The notes under the pieces are model-generated. The model saw nothing but the letters and a program-made list of their open reading frames with translations. It was not told the DNA's origin and searched no databases. This document shows positions 32,215 to 43,568 of a DNA stretch of 64,000 bases, one piece after another (positions within the stretch are counted from its first letter, which is position 1; each line of letters starts with the position of its first letter). Source of the DNA: Carnegiea gigantea (Eukaryota; Streptophyta; Magnoliopsida; Caryophyllales; Cactaceae); NCBI GenBank assembly GCA_029747015.1, contig JAKOGI010000057.1, positions 634,501 through 698,500 of the forward strand, in the 5' to 3' direction. The translations under genes were made by a program, and so were the position numbers.

Positions 32215-33125
32215 CGATGCACCTCGCACTTGGAGTTTATAAATGTTATAACTTTCCTATCAAAAACCATAGAGCAGCATAAAGATTATGTCTTAACCGT
32301 CACTCAAAGATGCGTTGATGATGGTATCATACTTAGAAAAAGCAAGTGCATTTATGCTAAACAAGAAATTGAGTTCTTAGGTCTAGAGATAAAAGTTGGA
32401 CAAATCATTCTACAAAAACACATTCTGGAAAAAATAGAAAATTTTCCTGAAAAAATTAAAGATATGAAGTGGTTGGAAAAGTTTCTTTACCTATGTTTCA
32501 GATTTCATTAAAGATTTAGCTAAAATAAGAAACCCATTGCAGCAAAAACACAAGAAAGAAGTAAGTTGGACATGGACCACTAATGATAAAAAGATTGTTT
32601 AGAATTTCAAAAAGATATGCAAAAATCTCCCTGTTCTTAATTTGTCTAATGAGTGAGATGAGTTAGTTCTTGAGATAAATACCAGTAACGAGCACTGGAG
32701 TGCATTACTCAAAGTTAGAGAAGGAGAAAAACTCTGCAAATATTGTAGTGGAGTTTTAATAAGGTAGAATGCAGCTATCCCACAATGGGAAAAGAAATTC
32801 TTGCAGCCATAAGGGGAATTGAAAAGTTCTTAATCTTTTTAGCCCCAAAACCTTTTCTTATTCGAACTGAATGCAAATGAATACTTGATTTTATGAAAAA
32901 AAATTTATCAAATATGCAAGCGCAAAGGCGACTCCTGCATTGGCAATTATGGCTTAACCTGTTTTTCTTCTCTATTAAACATATACAGGGATTGAAGAAC
33001 TTTCTGAGAGATAGTATAACTCGAGAACTCGCCAATGGTGATCATCAAAACAGACCTTTTGCCAGAAAAGGAGGAAATCCATGGCGAAATGCTATTGCTA
33101 CTAGAATGGGTTTCACCTTCTAGTA
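32215..33125 (+). pseudogene. Endogenous caulimovirid RT / RNase H remnant
   Basis: This is the C-terminal part of a pararetroviral polymerase. In the frame at 32173-32511, the RT catalytic-box position reads FINV (32236-32247), so both catalytic aspartates are lost. It is followed by SKTIEQHKDYVLTV and EIEFLGLEI, typical of caulimovirid RT. RNase H-like segments follow (about 32640-33030), with a stop-interrupted EKEILAAI-like piece and a final TRELANGDHQN. Stops and frameshifts are frequent. The N-terminal RT, protease, coat and movement domains are not in the block. The closest group by general appearance is the endogenous florendovirus/petuvirus kind, but I cannot assign it. Confidence 0.75.
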
Positions 33126-33309
33126 AAGTTGTTATTGATAATTTGCAATTCTATATAGAAAGTAGATCACGCTTTGTTTTATTATCTTCTACCTACCAAA
33201 TAACCTAAAGATTTTTTCTTTTAGAGTTACAAGTTAATTACCTTAGGTGTCCTTATGATATCCAAGAAAAAAAAGCTCTCATATTCAAGAGAAATGATTC
33301 AATGAGTGA

Positions 33310-34165
33310 TATGCAGCCTCCATCGATTATTATCATAACTATTCTTATGATATTTGGGAGTCTTGGAGTTCAATGATCTATTTTCCTGATAAGTCTGGAG
33401 TTGGTGGTGTTAATTTCCTAGCCAACTCAATTTCTCTAAATGACCCTCTCATTAAACACAATCTCTCCAAATAACCCTCTCATTAAAGTCTGGGGATACG
33501 GGATTATAGTTTACTTCGTGAAAATTCCAAACCCAAAATTTTCATTTTTCTCAACCCTCACCAAATTCTAACAATGCATGTTCAAGAAGATTCATTGGAT
33601 TCTCACATCCCCTAATAGACCAACAAAAATTTCATATAGCAGACCCCTATATTTCGAGGTACATTGTGCACTAATCGAATATAAAAATGAAAAAGCCAAA
33701 TCATCCCATTATCTGGTTCAGATTGTTGATTACGACAATCCCTACAATCAACGACAAGAATGCTCTGCAGAATGAGGAGGATTTGTTACTGATCCCGCTT
33801 TAGCAAGAGCCATCGCTTTTTACAATATTTATCCTCAAAGTTAGACATTAATTGAATAAGAAAAAACGTTAATACATTGTAAAAATACTACTTTCGCCTA
33901 TAACAATGAGTTTAAAGAATACATGAAGGTGGAAGGAGCAGCCTTAGAAGATATTTTTGATTATCTCTTTTGTGTTGGACTTGGAAAATTCTTATCAGAA
34001 AAAGAAAAGAAATATCTACTAGAATTATTTGAGATATGGGACCTAGAGCATCTTTAATTAGATGAAGATTTTGATGATTATCTAGATAATGATGGTCTAG
34101 AAAGTATAGTTGGAGATGAAGGCCTGCAGAATCTCAATAATTATAATTGGTCTTATCATCATTAA
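33310..34165 (+). pseudogene. Endogenous caulimovirid downstream ORF remnant
   Basis: Broken coding sequence after the RNase H region. Recognisable open pieces are 33578-33775 (with VHCALIEYKNEKAKSSHYLVQI) and an acidic end around 34040-34165 (EDFDDYLDND-like). It fits the position of a second viral ORF between polymerase and promoter. A 30-bp near-repeat ACCCTCTCATTAAA lies at 33440-33490. Function unknown. Confidence 0.5.
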
Positions 34166-34500
34166 AAGTTCTGAAAAATGGTTGCTCTATTATTATACAA
34201 GTGTCAGTTCTGTAAAATAAAGCAGTGTACTGTAATCGTCAATGTGTGATGTAGCCATGTAAAAAGCCTTTATATACTGTAGTCATGTGAAAAATTAGCA
34301 TGTACTGTAGTTATTAGGGCGTCCTATATATCCCCAACCCTCTATAAAAGGAGAGGTCAAGTGCTGACAAGGGACACGGTCATTTGAGCATTCTTGAGTA
34401 AAAGAGAAGTCGGGATTCTCCATTTCTCTATGAGCAAGCATCTCTAATGATCTTAATTTAAGTCTCTCTTCAAAGCTTTCCATTTTAATATTTCCACTTA
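34166..34500 (+). promoter_or_regulatory. Pararetroviral-type promoter and leader start
   Basis: Downstream of the last viral ORF is a region with CCTCTATAAAAGGAGAGG (34340-34357), a strong TATA box. About 80 bp upstream is a second, weaker TTTATATAC, with repeated TGTACTGTAG words. After the TATA come a CATTTGAGCATTC segment and an AG-rich stretch. This layout is like the full-length-RNA promoter of caulimovirids. Activity is not known. Confidence 0.55.
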
Positions 34501-34984
34501 ATAAAAGAAGTTTGCCAATAGGAAATGTTATTCAATTGAATCTTATACTTTAAATATTATAATTTCTTGATTAAAGTTCCACTATCCTTTAAAAAGATTA
34601 AAAACTTGGTTAGTGACTACGATCCGAGGTAGGAAACGAAACGGATCTGGCGCTGTGCCTGATCAAAGGAAGGTAGGGTTGAAATCAACAATCTCTGTAA
34701 ACCGGAAGCTAGAGGAGTGCTGAAATCCAGCGCCGATCAAGTTCAGATAATGATCGAAACTCTGTAATTAAGTTTTAATTATTTTGCTAAGTATAGTGGG
34801 CCGTTAATCACAGAAAATATAATATTTGAGATATAAATAGTAGATTGTGATAAGTAGTACAAGTAAAGTTATTATAAGAAGTCCAAACAAAAGTATAAGC
34901 TTAATTTTACAAAAAAGCCCAATTACTTTGAATATTTGCAAGAAAGCCCAAAAAAGAATAGTAACCCCAACAGTATTACTCCAA
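34501..34984 (+). other. Viral leader-like and unassigned sequence
   Basis: No ORF. It includes a relatively GC-rich part at 34620-34760 (GATCTGGCGCTGTGCCTGATC and similar) that may be pregenomic-RNA leader. The rest is AT-rich and unassigned. Confidence 0.4.
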
Positions 34985-35089
34985 AAAATTATTATCCAAA
35001 TCTGAGTGGATCCAAAAATATCTATCCAAAATTAATAGACCAAATAAATATTCACCCATACCATAGTGGACCCAAGAATTAATTGTTCA
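34985..35089 (-). repeat. Right inverted terminal region of the 9-kb block
   Basis: The reverse complement starts TGAACAATTAATTC and repeats a GTCCA..TGGG..TATTT unit twice, in register with the left end at 26071-26175. Confidence 0.45.
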
Positions 35090-35098
35090 ATAAATAAG

Positions 35099-37139
35099 CA
35101 ACTTATGATGAAAATCCGCAAAATAAGAAAAAGGCAATGGACAATAATAATTCAGAAAATAAATTTTTCTCAGTTTTAAACAAATCATATTAGATTACAC
35201 ATTTGTTTTAAATTTACTGTTATAATTAATAAAATTATTTAATTTAATTACATTTATTTTTAATATTCTTACTGTTTGCCTTTTTTTTAATAGTACATGT
35301 AAATACCACTTTCAATTTTCATCTTAAAGTTGCAAAATCAATTATTGCATTAGCATAATTTCATAAGTAGTCATTGGGTTGCAATTTTGAACGAACTTAG
35401 AATAGCATTTACGTATACAAAAATCCATGTTTGGTTTTTTCGTTTTTCCGTTAGTAAGGTACGTAAATTGTCCACCCACTTAGCCACTATGTAAGATGAA
35501 CCTAGTGGGCTACCAACAGGCAACGAAGGGGGAAACTTCAACTAAATTATGGGAGCGATCAAAATCGGTTAATCGGAAATTCGGTTAATCAAAAATTCGT
35601 TAATTGAAAACTCGATTTGCTAAAATTGAGAACTGAAAATCGAACTGAAACTTTCGGTTAGCCGATTTTCAATCAACCAAATTTCTCGGTTCGGCAAATA
35701 TATGAACCATAACCGAGCTGAAAGACTCAGTTGACCAATTTTTCGGTTCAATTATTGGTTATCGGTTAACCGTTGATTTAAATTGTTAATTTTCAATTTT
35801 CACTCTTTTTTTAATCTAATTTAACTATTTATGGAACTAAATATAAATTTACAAATTATTGTACCTTTAGTCTTATCTTTTTATAATCTTTTTATAATTA
35901 CGAACTCTACATTTGGTTAATATAAAATCAAGTAGTTTTTTAAATAAAAAAATTAAAATTTTAGTTTCAGTTAACCGTGCGGTTATCGATTTTCAAATGG
36001 CCGAACCAAAATAGAAATAGAAACCGCAAAATTTTTTCGGTTCGATTAACCGAACCAATTTTTTTGAAGAATTGATCACCGATTTTTCGATTCGATTTTT
36101 TGATTTTATGGTTTGACTTTTCGATTTCAGATAGTTTTGGTCATCTCTACTAGATTACGGTCAATAGAGATGCAACCCACAAGGTGCTAACTCAACTAAA
36201 GTGGTTATAGACTTCCCACAATTTCCAAACAAAGAAAAATTTACGGATCACGAGACTTAAATCCTTAATACTAATATTGTAACCTTAAGTAATTCCTAAG
36301 TTTTCACTCTGTTAAAGACACTTTGATATTAATCTATTCATAAAAAATTGTACATCTAAGTTTTCCCGTTGTTAGAGCATATGCAATGGTGATCCATAAT
36401 TTTAGATCACAAATGGGGTCCACACTCTCAACATAATTCCACAAGCAAATCTCTTCCCTCTTCTCGGCATCCTATGGATTCCCAACTTGGATCATCAAAT
36501 AAAATAATATTTTATGGACCTTACCATACATATTATTGGGTTTTAGACTTTTAAAGGCTTAGTTGGCCCCAAAAAAAAGAGGAAGAGAAAATGTATAGGG
36601 GGCGGATCACAACCACGAGGTGGACCGTGGGGCGGGCGAAGCGAATCACTAATACATGGTTTTTTTAGACCGTGAGCCAAATTTTTAGCTCGTGAACCTT
36701 GCATTGTAGGTGGTCTTGAATACATTTTGATATATTAATCTATTCATCAATAATTGTACATCTTCTACTCCTCTAGGCTAAAAACTATGTAAACAACCAA
36801 ACTATAACTTAAAAACCACCTAAGAAAAGAGCGTACCATCCACGAGCAGATCCATATTGGACATAACAATGTTATTAGACGTCCTTAGGTGAAAAAGAAA
36901 ATCAAAGTTTTGGATAAAAATCCTTCAAAGTTCTAACATGAACACTCATAAAAATTTAATGATATTAATAAATTATACGAAATTCAAAAGTGGACACCAT
37001 TATACAAACTTATAAGTTCACCACTAAACAACCTAGAAACACAACTATCGATGGAGTAACCAACACCTACACATCACAAAAAAGTAAACGACTAGCCTCC
37101 ACCCTAGGACACTAGTAAGGGCAGAACTACATGTGGCTT
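35099..37139. other. Intergenic, unit B, with CGGTT-rich repeat at about 35550-36150
   Basis: It corresponds to 7592-9221 in unit A. The CGGTT repeat is longer here and appears to have both ends: GATCAAAATCGGTTAATCGG on the left and TTTTGGTCATCTCTACTAG on the right, partly inverted. The element class is unknown. No gene is seen. Confidence 0.55.
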
Positions 37140-38201
37140 AGCCTAAAAAAAATAATCATAAATGTTGAAGGGGTGAAAAATAGCATAAATAGACACCCAT
37201 AAAAAAAGGCACAAAAACCTTGGACGCCCCTTACATCACGCTAACTAGCGGGCTCAAAGACCACTACCAACATCTTTTTTTAAAATAAAATAAAAACTGT
37301 GGTATACAGCTGTAACATGCATTAAACTTATATAAAAATAATAAAACTAAATTTATTTAGTCTTTCTTCTCCTTCCCATGCCACGAGCAAAGCAGAAGAA
37401 AAACCCCAAAACTGAATTTTTTCTTACCTCCCCCCCCCCCCCCCGCCATGTCTGTCTCTCTCTTTCTCTGTCTGTCACACTTTGTGTCTCTTTTTCAATT
37501 CTTTCGGCAAGACATTTTAGAGGAAAGTTGGAAAGCGACATCTCCATTGTTGGAGTTTAAAGACTCGAAGTCGACTGTTGACCACCAAATTTCATCCACA
37601 GAGCACCACCCGTGACCACGACCATTGGCCACAATTTTGTCCCTTGAATACCTCTATTTCTTCCCCTCTTTCCTGACTTTGGATCCATTGCCCATTTTTC
37701 CCAGCAGTCTTCTTGTAACATTATACTACCGACAAACAAAATGCATCACTATGTAAGGAAATTGACGATGACAGATCAAAGAAATGAGATGAAAATTGGA
37801 CAAGTTTGGTTAAATGTGACTTTTCATTTATTTATTTATTTTCTTTTAAATAAAATAACTTACAAGCGGTCTGATGAAAATGCAGTGAGTAATTTATTTA
37901 TTTTGTTTTTTGTGCATATAGTGACGAACGTTAATCTAATCTAAATGCCTAATTCTGCTACTGGAGAGCAACAACTGGCACCACGATTGACGAGAACAAG
38001 ACTGAGCAGTTGTCACCACTTTGTCAGCTTGATTGCATGATGAAACCTAATCGTGTTTGGCCAGATTGTTGACGACAATTGACTCCTTTCGATTCATCAA
38101 GAGATGGAGAGAGGCCTGCATATTATACCTTATAATTTGCATTTCATTTTGAGAGTGATATGCCTTATAATTTATGAATATCACTGCCCGCATGAACGGT
38201 C
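37140..38201. repeat. Dispersed segment, unit B copy
   Basis: Homologous to 9222-11009 and 29696-30684, without the TRIM. It contains a run of about 18 C residues near 37431-37445. Short open frames on both strands lack any known domain. Confidence 0.6.
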
Positions 38202-38928
38202 ATATCTTGCAATCTGTCAGTTCTCTCCTGTGTCTGGTTCGCATTAGCTTTACAGTGGAAAACCGTAACGTATATTATATATGTGAAATTGCATACTTTT
38301 ATTTGTCACATATATATTTTTTAACTTATATTTATTATATAGATAATTTTTATTATGTAGCACTGACGTGCGTGGTTTGTAAAAGTATATATGTATTAGT
38401 AAGAGTATGATACAGACATTGAAAACCGTAGAACTATTTGCTTAAGCTTAAATTTTTTGTGGTCATTAATTATTATATGCTTAATACACTGTATTTCATA
38501 ATACACGTGATTTATCAACCCTAAATATTAAGGTTAAGTTGGATTTATATCATTGGTACATAAGTATATATCATTATAGAATATTTAACACTTTATTACA
38601 TTAATAAGGTATGATAAAATGAAACTCTCTTTACTCTCAAGAATATTCATTTTTATAGTCCTATAATATTATCAAAACTTGTTTTCCAAAGATGTAACAG
38701 TACATTCATTAGGTAAAAAAATCATTTTGACAATATGAACTCCATCTACTATTCGTTTTGATCTATTCCTAAAATTTGGTTGTAATTTGTAAATATGGGA
38801 TGTTCGAAGCAAAAAAGTAATCACTCCCATTATAAAAAAATATTAAATTACTACTTTGATATTGCACATTTTTGGCCTTTAGTATCTATTACTTGGATCT
38901 CAAATAAAATAAAATGTTAAATAAGAAA
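38202..38928. other. Intergenic, unit B
   Basis: AT-rich and aligned with 11010-11727. Only the MITE at 38268-38420 is recognised. Confidence 0.5.
38268..38420. mobile_element. Small MITE with 10-bp target repeat, unit B
   Basis: A 153-bp AT-rich element between perfect GAAAACCGTA repeats at 38258-38267 and 38421-38430. Left end ACGTATATTATAT and right end GTATGATACAGACATT form weak inverted repeats. Same insertion as 11074-11229. Confidence 0.6.
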
Positions 38929-39227
38929 TGTTGGCCGGGCCTATTTAATTAGGCCCAACGGCCACCAATGCCGCCTAAGGCGATAACCCTGACTACCCCC
39001 CCCAATCTATATAAGAAGGTTTAGGAGGTTAGCCTAAAGATCCATTGAAAATGAGAAATCTCATACTCTCCTCTCCCCCTCTCACGGCTGTCCAACCATC
39101 ACCAGTGGGTCTCGGGTCTAGGATGTGGAAACACTAAGGTGACTCTAGTAGCCACCTAGTATCTGTACCGACGTAGGTTATTTCTGACAGAGAATTTTGT
39201 ATCCAGGTTAGTCCTAATTATTCATCA
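38929..39227 (+). repeat. Copia C1 5' LTR, unit B copy
   Basis: 299 bp, TGTTGGCCGGGCC...TTATTCATCA, with a TATATAAGAAGG promoter-like site at about 39009. A counterpart is at 11728-12026. Confidence 0.8.
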
Positions 39228-39228
39228 G

Positions 39229-39241
39229 TGGTATCAAAGCC
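39229..39241 (+). other. Copia C1 primer binding site
   Basis: TGGTATCAAAGCC, one base from the tRNA-iMet primer site, lies two bases after the LTR end. Confidence 0.8.
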
Positions 39242-40845
39242 TAAACTGATCACATTAGCCCCATTAAATCTTACTTACTAAAAGCATGCTTGCCTATACG
39301 CTTCAATTGCTTAATTTTCGTAATTATGCAACCCTACTGTGTTAATAGCATCCTTTTGTAATTGTGATGACCAGAACCAACTAAAGATTGCATCTTTAGT
39401 AGAATTATTTCATGAATGTTTTGTTTCATGTGATAAGTGTGCACAAAAAGTTATCTATTATCAACAAGGACCAAACTTTTGATTGATAACTCATGATTCA
39501 GACTGATTATGCGATTAAATTCATGCCTAACATTCTACAAGCATGATTTTTGAAGTACAGAGTATGAACATGCTTTATGCGATTGTGTTCGATAGAACCA
39601 TTAAACTTAACCCAGACTATATTAAATTCTTGCAATTATGCTGTTCAATCAATCATAGTATGTTTTGTGCGCTAAATCGTGAAAAACATGGTTGAGTGAA
39701 AAAGCCCTAACCCCATTCAGTTGTTGAACCCCAAAGAAACCACCTTTTATCCAAATAAATAAAAAAAGGGGCAGGATAATTTCGAGAAAAGAGTAGAATA
39801 GACTCAGATCTAGATTGCACCCATAAGAACCGCCGCCGAGAGGTGGCGTGTGTATGTCATGCGCCATCGACGAAGGAGATTTTAGCTCTCTTTCTTCCTC
39901 CAACCGCACCCTTGACCGCCGATCTACCCAAATACGGTAAAGAAACCGGAAAAACCACCAGATGGGACTATGCGAGAGGCGCATTCGGTACTTAGCACGC
40001 GTTTTCTGGTTTGATTACAGCCAATCTGCACGCTAGTGGGTTTCTTTTTTTGGTTTTCGACGGCGGGTGGGGGGTTCCTCATTTGGGTTATTTGGCCAAG
40101 GTTCGCCGTCCTTCACAGAAATTGAAGGTGGCGACATAGGCTGTGAAAGGGGGAGTCCCAAAATTTGTCTCAAATTTAAAAGGGACAGAGAAGATTGGGT
40201 GTTGGTGGAGCTCGCTGCTCCACACCTATGGCCATGGGGTCGAAAGAAAGAGGGAGAAAGAGAGCCTTCCCACTTTGGGGTTAAAAGGGGCAGACGGTTA
40301 GAGTAGAGTGAGTGAGTGAGAGTTAGGGTTAGAGTTAAAAATAACTGAGAGTCACTCATTTATACTTCGGGGCTTGGGCCTCCATAATGGGCATCTTTCT
40401 TTGGGGCCTTTTTTTTTTTTAATTTTTAGCCAGCTCTTGTTTTCTGTCTCGAGCCGACTAACATGTCCCATTTTTTATTTCACAATCATATAAATGTGTT
40501 TTATATGATTGAATTTTTCATTATAAGTTTTTCCTATATTTGGATGCATTTTTTTTTTTTATGTTGATATCGTATGATGATTATTTTGTATTATTGTTTA
40601 TGTAATGATAATATAAATCTTAAAGACGTGATGTATAACCATATGCTATATATCAAGAAGATAAACTTAATTTAATGATATGTTTATATGAATTAGTTTC
40701 TTATAATACAAGATTATGTAAATGTGCTTTATATAATTAAAAGTGAATATCTGTGTGATAGTCACTAATTAATATGTTAATTAGTTTAACAAAACTTTTA
40801 TAAATTATATAATAATTGAATTTAAAGAAGCTCCTAATTCATATC
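39242..40845 (+). other. Copia C1 leader, 5' part
   Basis: Unusually long leader. The inner section (about 39700-40400) is GC-richer. On the minus strand it looks like a gene 5' region, with CT-rich tracts followed by an open frame of about 100 codons (40033-40359). No domain is recognised. ATATC at 40841-40845 is the target site of G1. Confidence 0.5.
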
Positions 40846-42011
40846 AGATAAGTGCTTAAAGCATATATCATTTTAGGGTCATTTTGTTGCATCTTTAGAG
40901 AGAATTGTGTGTTTTATGACATAATTTATACTCCTATTCTCGTTTTATACTTGGGGTATGGTTCTTTGATGGTATTTGCAGGATTTTAGACCATTTGGAC
41001 CGGTATTTGACCCATATTGGAGTATATGTCAACCCGTCATAGATTGCCCTGAGTTGTCATGCCTGTGGAGCAAGAGAATAGCAGAAGAATTCGGTTCCAA
41101 CTAAGACCACGGTCTAACCATGGTGGATGCCATGGATCGTCGTAAGCCTGTAACTGTTAGCCTCTTCATTTTCTTCATTGTGTGGCTGAGGATGCTCCGT
41201 TTGCTGCTTAGTTTAGTTTAATTTTAGTTTAGTTTTGAGGTTTGAAAGGAGAAGCTTTGTTCTAGGAGGCTTGAAGATTGTTGCACAATTCAAGGACTGT
41301 CATACTTGTAAAGTTTTCCTTTCTTCCTCTGAATTTGTTCTTAAACTCTTGTTTTTGTTGAATTGGAAATATAAACGAGTAGTTTTATCTAATCTAGGGA
41401 TTTGTTAGCCATAGTATTGTAGTTGGATCCCATATCTTTGAAATCTTGTGCTTATTTCATGTTTGGAATGATTCAAGTCTATCTTAAAATTGAAATGTTG
41501 TGAGTCGAATTTGGCCAATTTTACTTGCTTGTGTTAGGTAGTTGAGTGAAGTACTTAAAGGTAAAACTCACTACTCGATCGTCTCGATAGAACTTGATTT
41601 AGCGAAACTCGAGAGAGAATTGCTTGTTAAGAGGAGACTTAGCATTCATAGATCTTTGACCTAGACTAAACCAAAGACACTTTAGAAAGTGTTAGTTGAA
41701 TTTGTTTAGGCAATTTAGTTCTTTTCAAAAGAAAGGATTAAATTTAATTCGATTGCAATTTCTTGAATCGTTCAATCTATGACAAGTGCATGCTTAACTC
41801 TATGATCCAACTCTTTACTTGGTGAATCAAATTTCTAGATGCTTTACCTTGAATGAATTTTTAAATAGTTAATTAGTTTATTTGACCCGATTCATTAAAA
41901 GAATTGATTGCTTAACAATTTCAATAGGTCATTAACTCGATAGATTGCTTTGGTCCCTGAGGACGATCTTTTAATCTATACTATGACATCCATGTGCTTG
42001 CGGACGTGTTA
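40846..42011 (+). repeat. Athila G1 5' LTR
   Basis: 1,166 bp, starting AGATAAGTGCTTAAAGC (the family consensus start is TGATAAGTGCTTA) and ending GCGGACGTGTTA. It matches the 3' LTR at 58752-59994 and the unit A LTR at 13650-14785. Confidence 0.85.
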
Positions 42012-42016
42012 AGTTT

Positions 42017-42034
42017 TTTGCGCCGCTGCCGATG
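42017..42034 (+). other. Athila G1 primer binding site (tRNA-Asp type)
   Basis: TTGCGCCGCTGCCGATGA, a worn copy of TGGCGCCGTTGCCGGGGA, lies just inside the 5' LTR. G2 has a nearly perfect version. Confidence 0.75.
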
Positions 42035-42178
42035 ACCAAATTGTTAACTCTTGAGTTAGTCTTACGAAATTAAGTAAGTGTTTTACTTTATTTTTGTTTA
42101 TCTTTTCTTTTTGATTGCATTGGTAGTGTTGGTGATTGTACTTGTAGGAATCTTTCCTCGTTTATGTGAAATTCATTT

Positions 42179-43530
42179 ATGTACGAACCCGATCCTAAGA
42201 TTGAGAGGACTTTCCATTTAAGAAGGAAGAACCAAAAACTTGAGGAACAAGGACACAAGGCTAGAGAACCTCGCCAAATATGGCAGAAAGAGGAGGTGAT
42301 CAAAGAAGGACACTTAGCGATTTTGTTACCCCAGGAGTCCAGGGCATCGCCTCAAGCATCGCTCGTCCTAACGTTGAGGCAAATAATTTTAAGCTCAAGT
42401 CGGCTCTTATTTCCATGGTGTAACAATCTCAGTTTGGAGGCACCCCATTGGAAGATCCGAACTTACATCTTTCGATCTTTTTAGAGGTGTGTAACACGTT
42501 GAAGCTTAACGGAGTCTCCACCGATGCTAGTCGACTACGGCTATTTCCCTTCTCACTTCAGGATAAGGCGAGACCATGGCTGTATTCTTTGCCTTATTAG
42601 AGCTTACTAGAGCTTTCCTTGTCAAATTCTTCCCACCAAGTAAAACGGCAAGTTTGAGGAATCAAATCACCAACTTTACCCAACGGGATAATGAGACACT
42701 CTATGAGGCTTGGGAGTAGTTCAAGGATTTCTTGCGATTGTGCCCTCACCATGGCCTTCAACAATGGATGATTGTTCAAGCTTTCTACAATGGAGTGACC
42801 CAACCTATAAGGTCCACCATTGATGCAGTGGCAGAAGGAACTTTGATGAATAAGACTGAAGATGAGGCCTACAATTTGATTGAGGAGATGACACTCAACA
42901 ATTTTTAATTATCCAACAAACGAGGCCAACCCAAGCGAGTTGGAGGTAAGCTCGAAGTTGATGCACTTATTTCACTTAATGCTAAAGTAGATGCTAAGGC
43001 TCAAAGGTTGGAACGATTGAATGTGAATGCTGTGAATTCTAGTGCCCCTTCCCCATCATGTGAAATATGGTACCATTGGACTGATAATTGCCAAGCTGGA
43101 AGTCCTTTTGTCCAAAACACTAGCGACTAAGTCAATTATGTCAATAATTTTAACCCATGACCTACCAATGACCCCTATTCAAACACTTACAATTTGGGTT
43201 GGAGGAACCATCCACATTTCTCATATAGGCCTAACCCTTCCACAATCCCCCAAATGAATGCTCGACAACCTCTCGGATTTCAAAGACCTCCATTTCCCCA
43301 ACAAGCTCCTCAAAAGTCCAACCTAGAAGCCATCATGGAGAGTATGCTTTTAGCATAATAAAAGCAAGATGAGTATTTAAAGCAATTAGCTTCTACAGTT
43401 GATGTGCTTACAACTCATAATAAGATGTTGGAAGCCCAAAATTGCACAACAAGCTAGCTCTTCATTTATACCCCAACGTAGATTCCCAAATAAGCCAGTG
43501 CCAAATCCTAGGGAGCAATGTAATGCCATG
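42179..43530 (+). pseudogene. Athila G1 gag, unit B, degenerate
   Basis: The ATG at 42179 starts MYEPDPKIERTFHLRRKNQK, as in G2. The frame is lost after about 40 residues. Later recognisable blocks are the SKTGSLRNQI segment (about 42645), AYNLIEEMTLNNF (about 42880), a worn zinc-knuckle region (about 43050-43090) and the Asn/Pro-rich tail with PPKMN-type motifs (43150-43330). At least five frameshifts or stops are visible. It encodes the capsid protein of the element's virus-like particle. Confidence 0.75.
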
Positions 43531-43568
43531 ATCTTAAGAGAGGATAAACAACTTGAGAGACCTAAGGG

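Larger units (their letters stand above)
26071..35089. mobile_element. 9-kb composite block with TIR-like ends and 9-bp target duplication
   Basis: Both edges carry ATAAATAAG (26062-26070 and 35090-35098). Unit A has this word once, at the uninterrupted site 7583-7591. The left end GGAAAAATTACTCC and the complement of the right end TGAACAATTAATTC can be aligned for about 100 bp at roughly 60% by eye. Both arms hold two copies of a unit with GTCCA..TGGG..TATTT. A 9-bp duplication with long inverted termini suggests a Mutator-like transposon, but no transposase is seen. The cargo is a pararetrovirus remnant with nested retrotransposons. An alternative is a viral integration that happened to leave these ends. 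Confidence 0.55.

Noticed and set aside
37431..37445. Poly-C run as a functional G-quadruplex or promoter site
   Set aside because: Homopolymer length varies easily and may be a sequencing artefact; the other two copies of the segment lack the long run.
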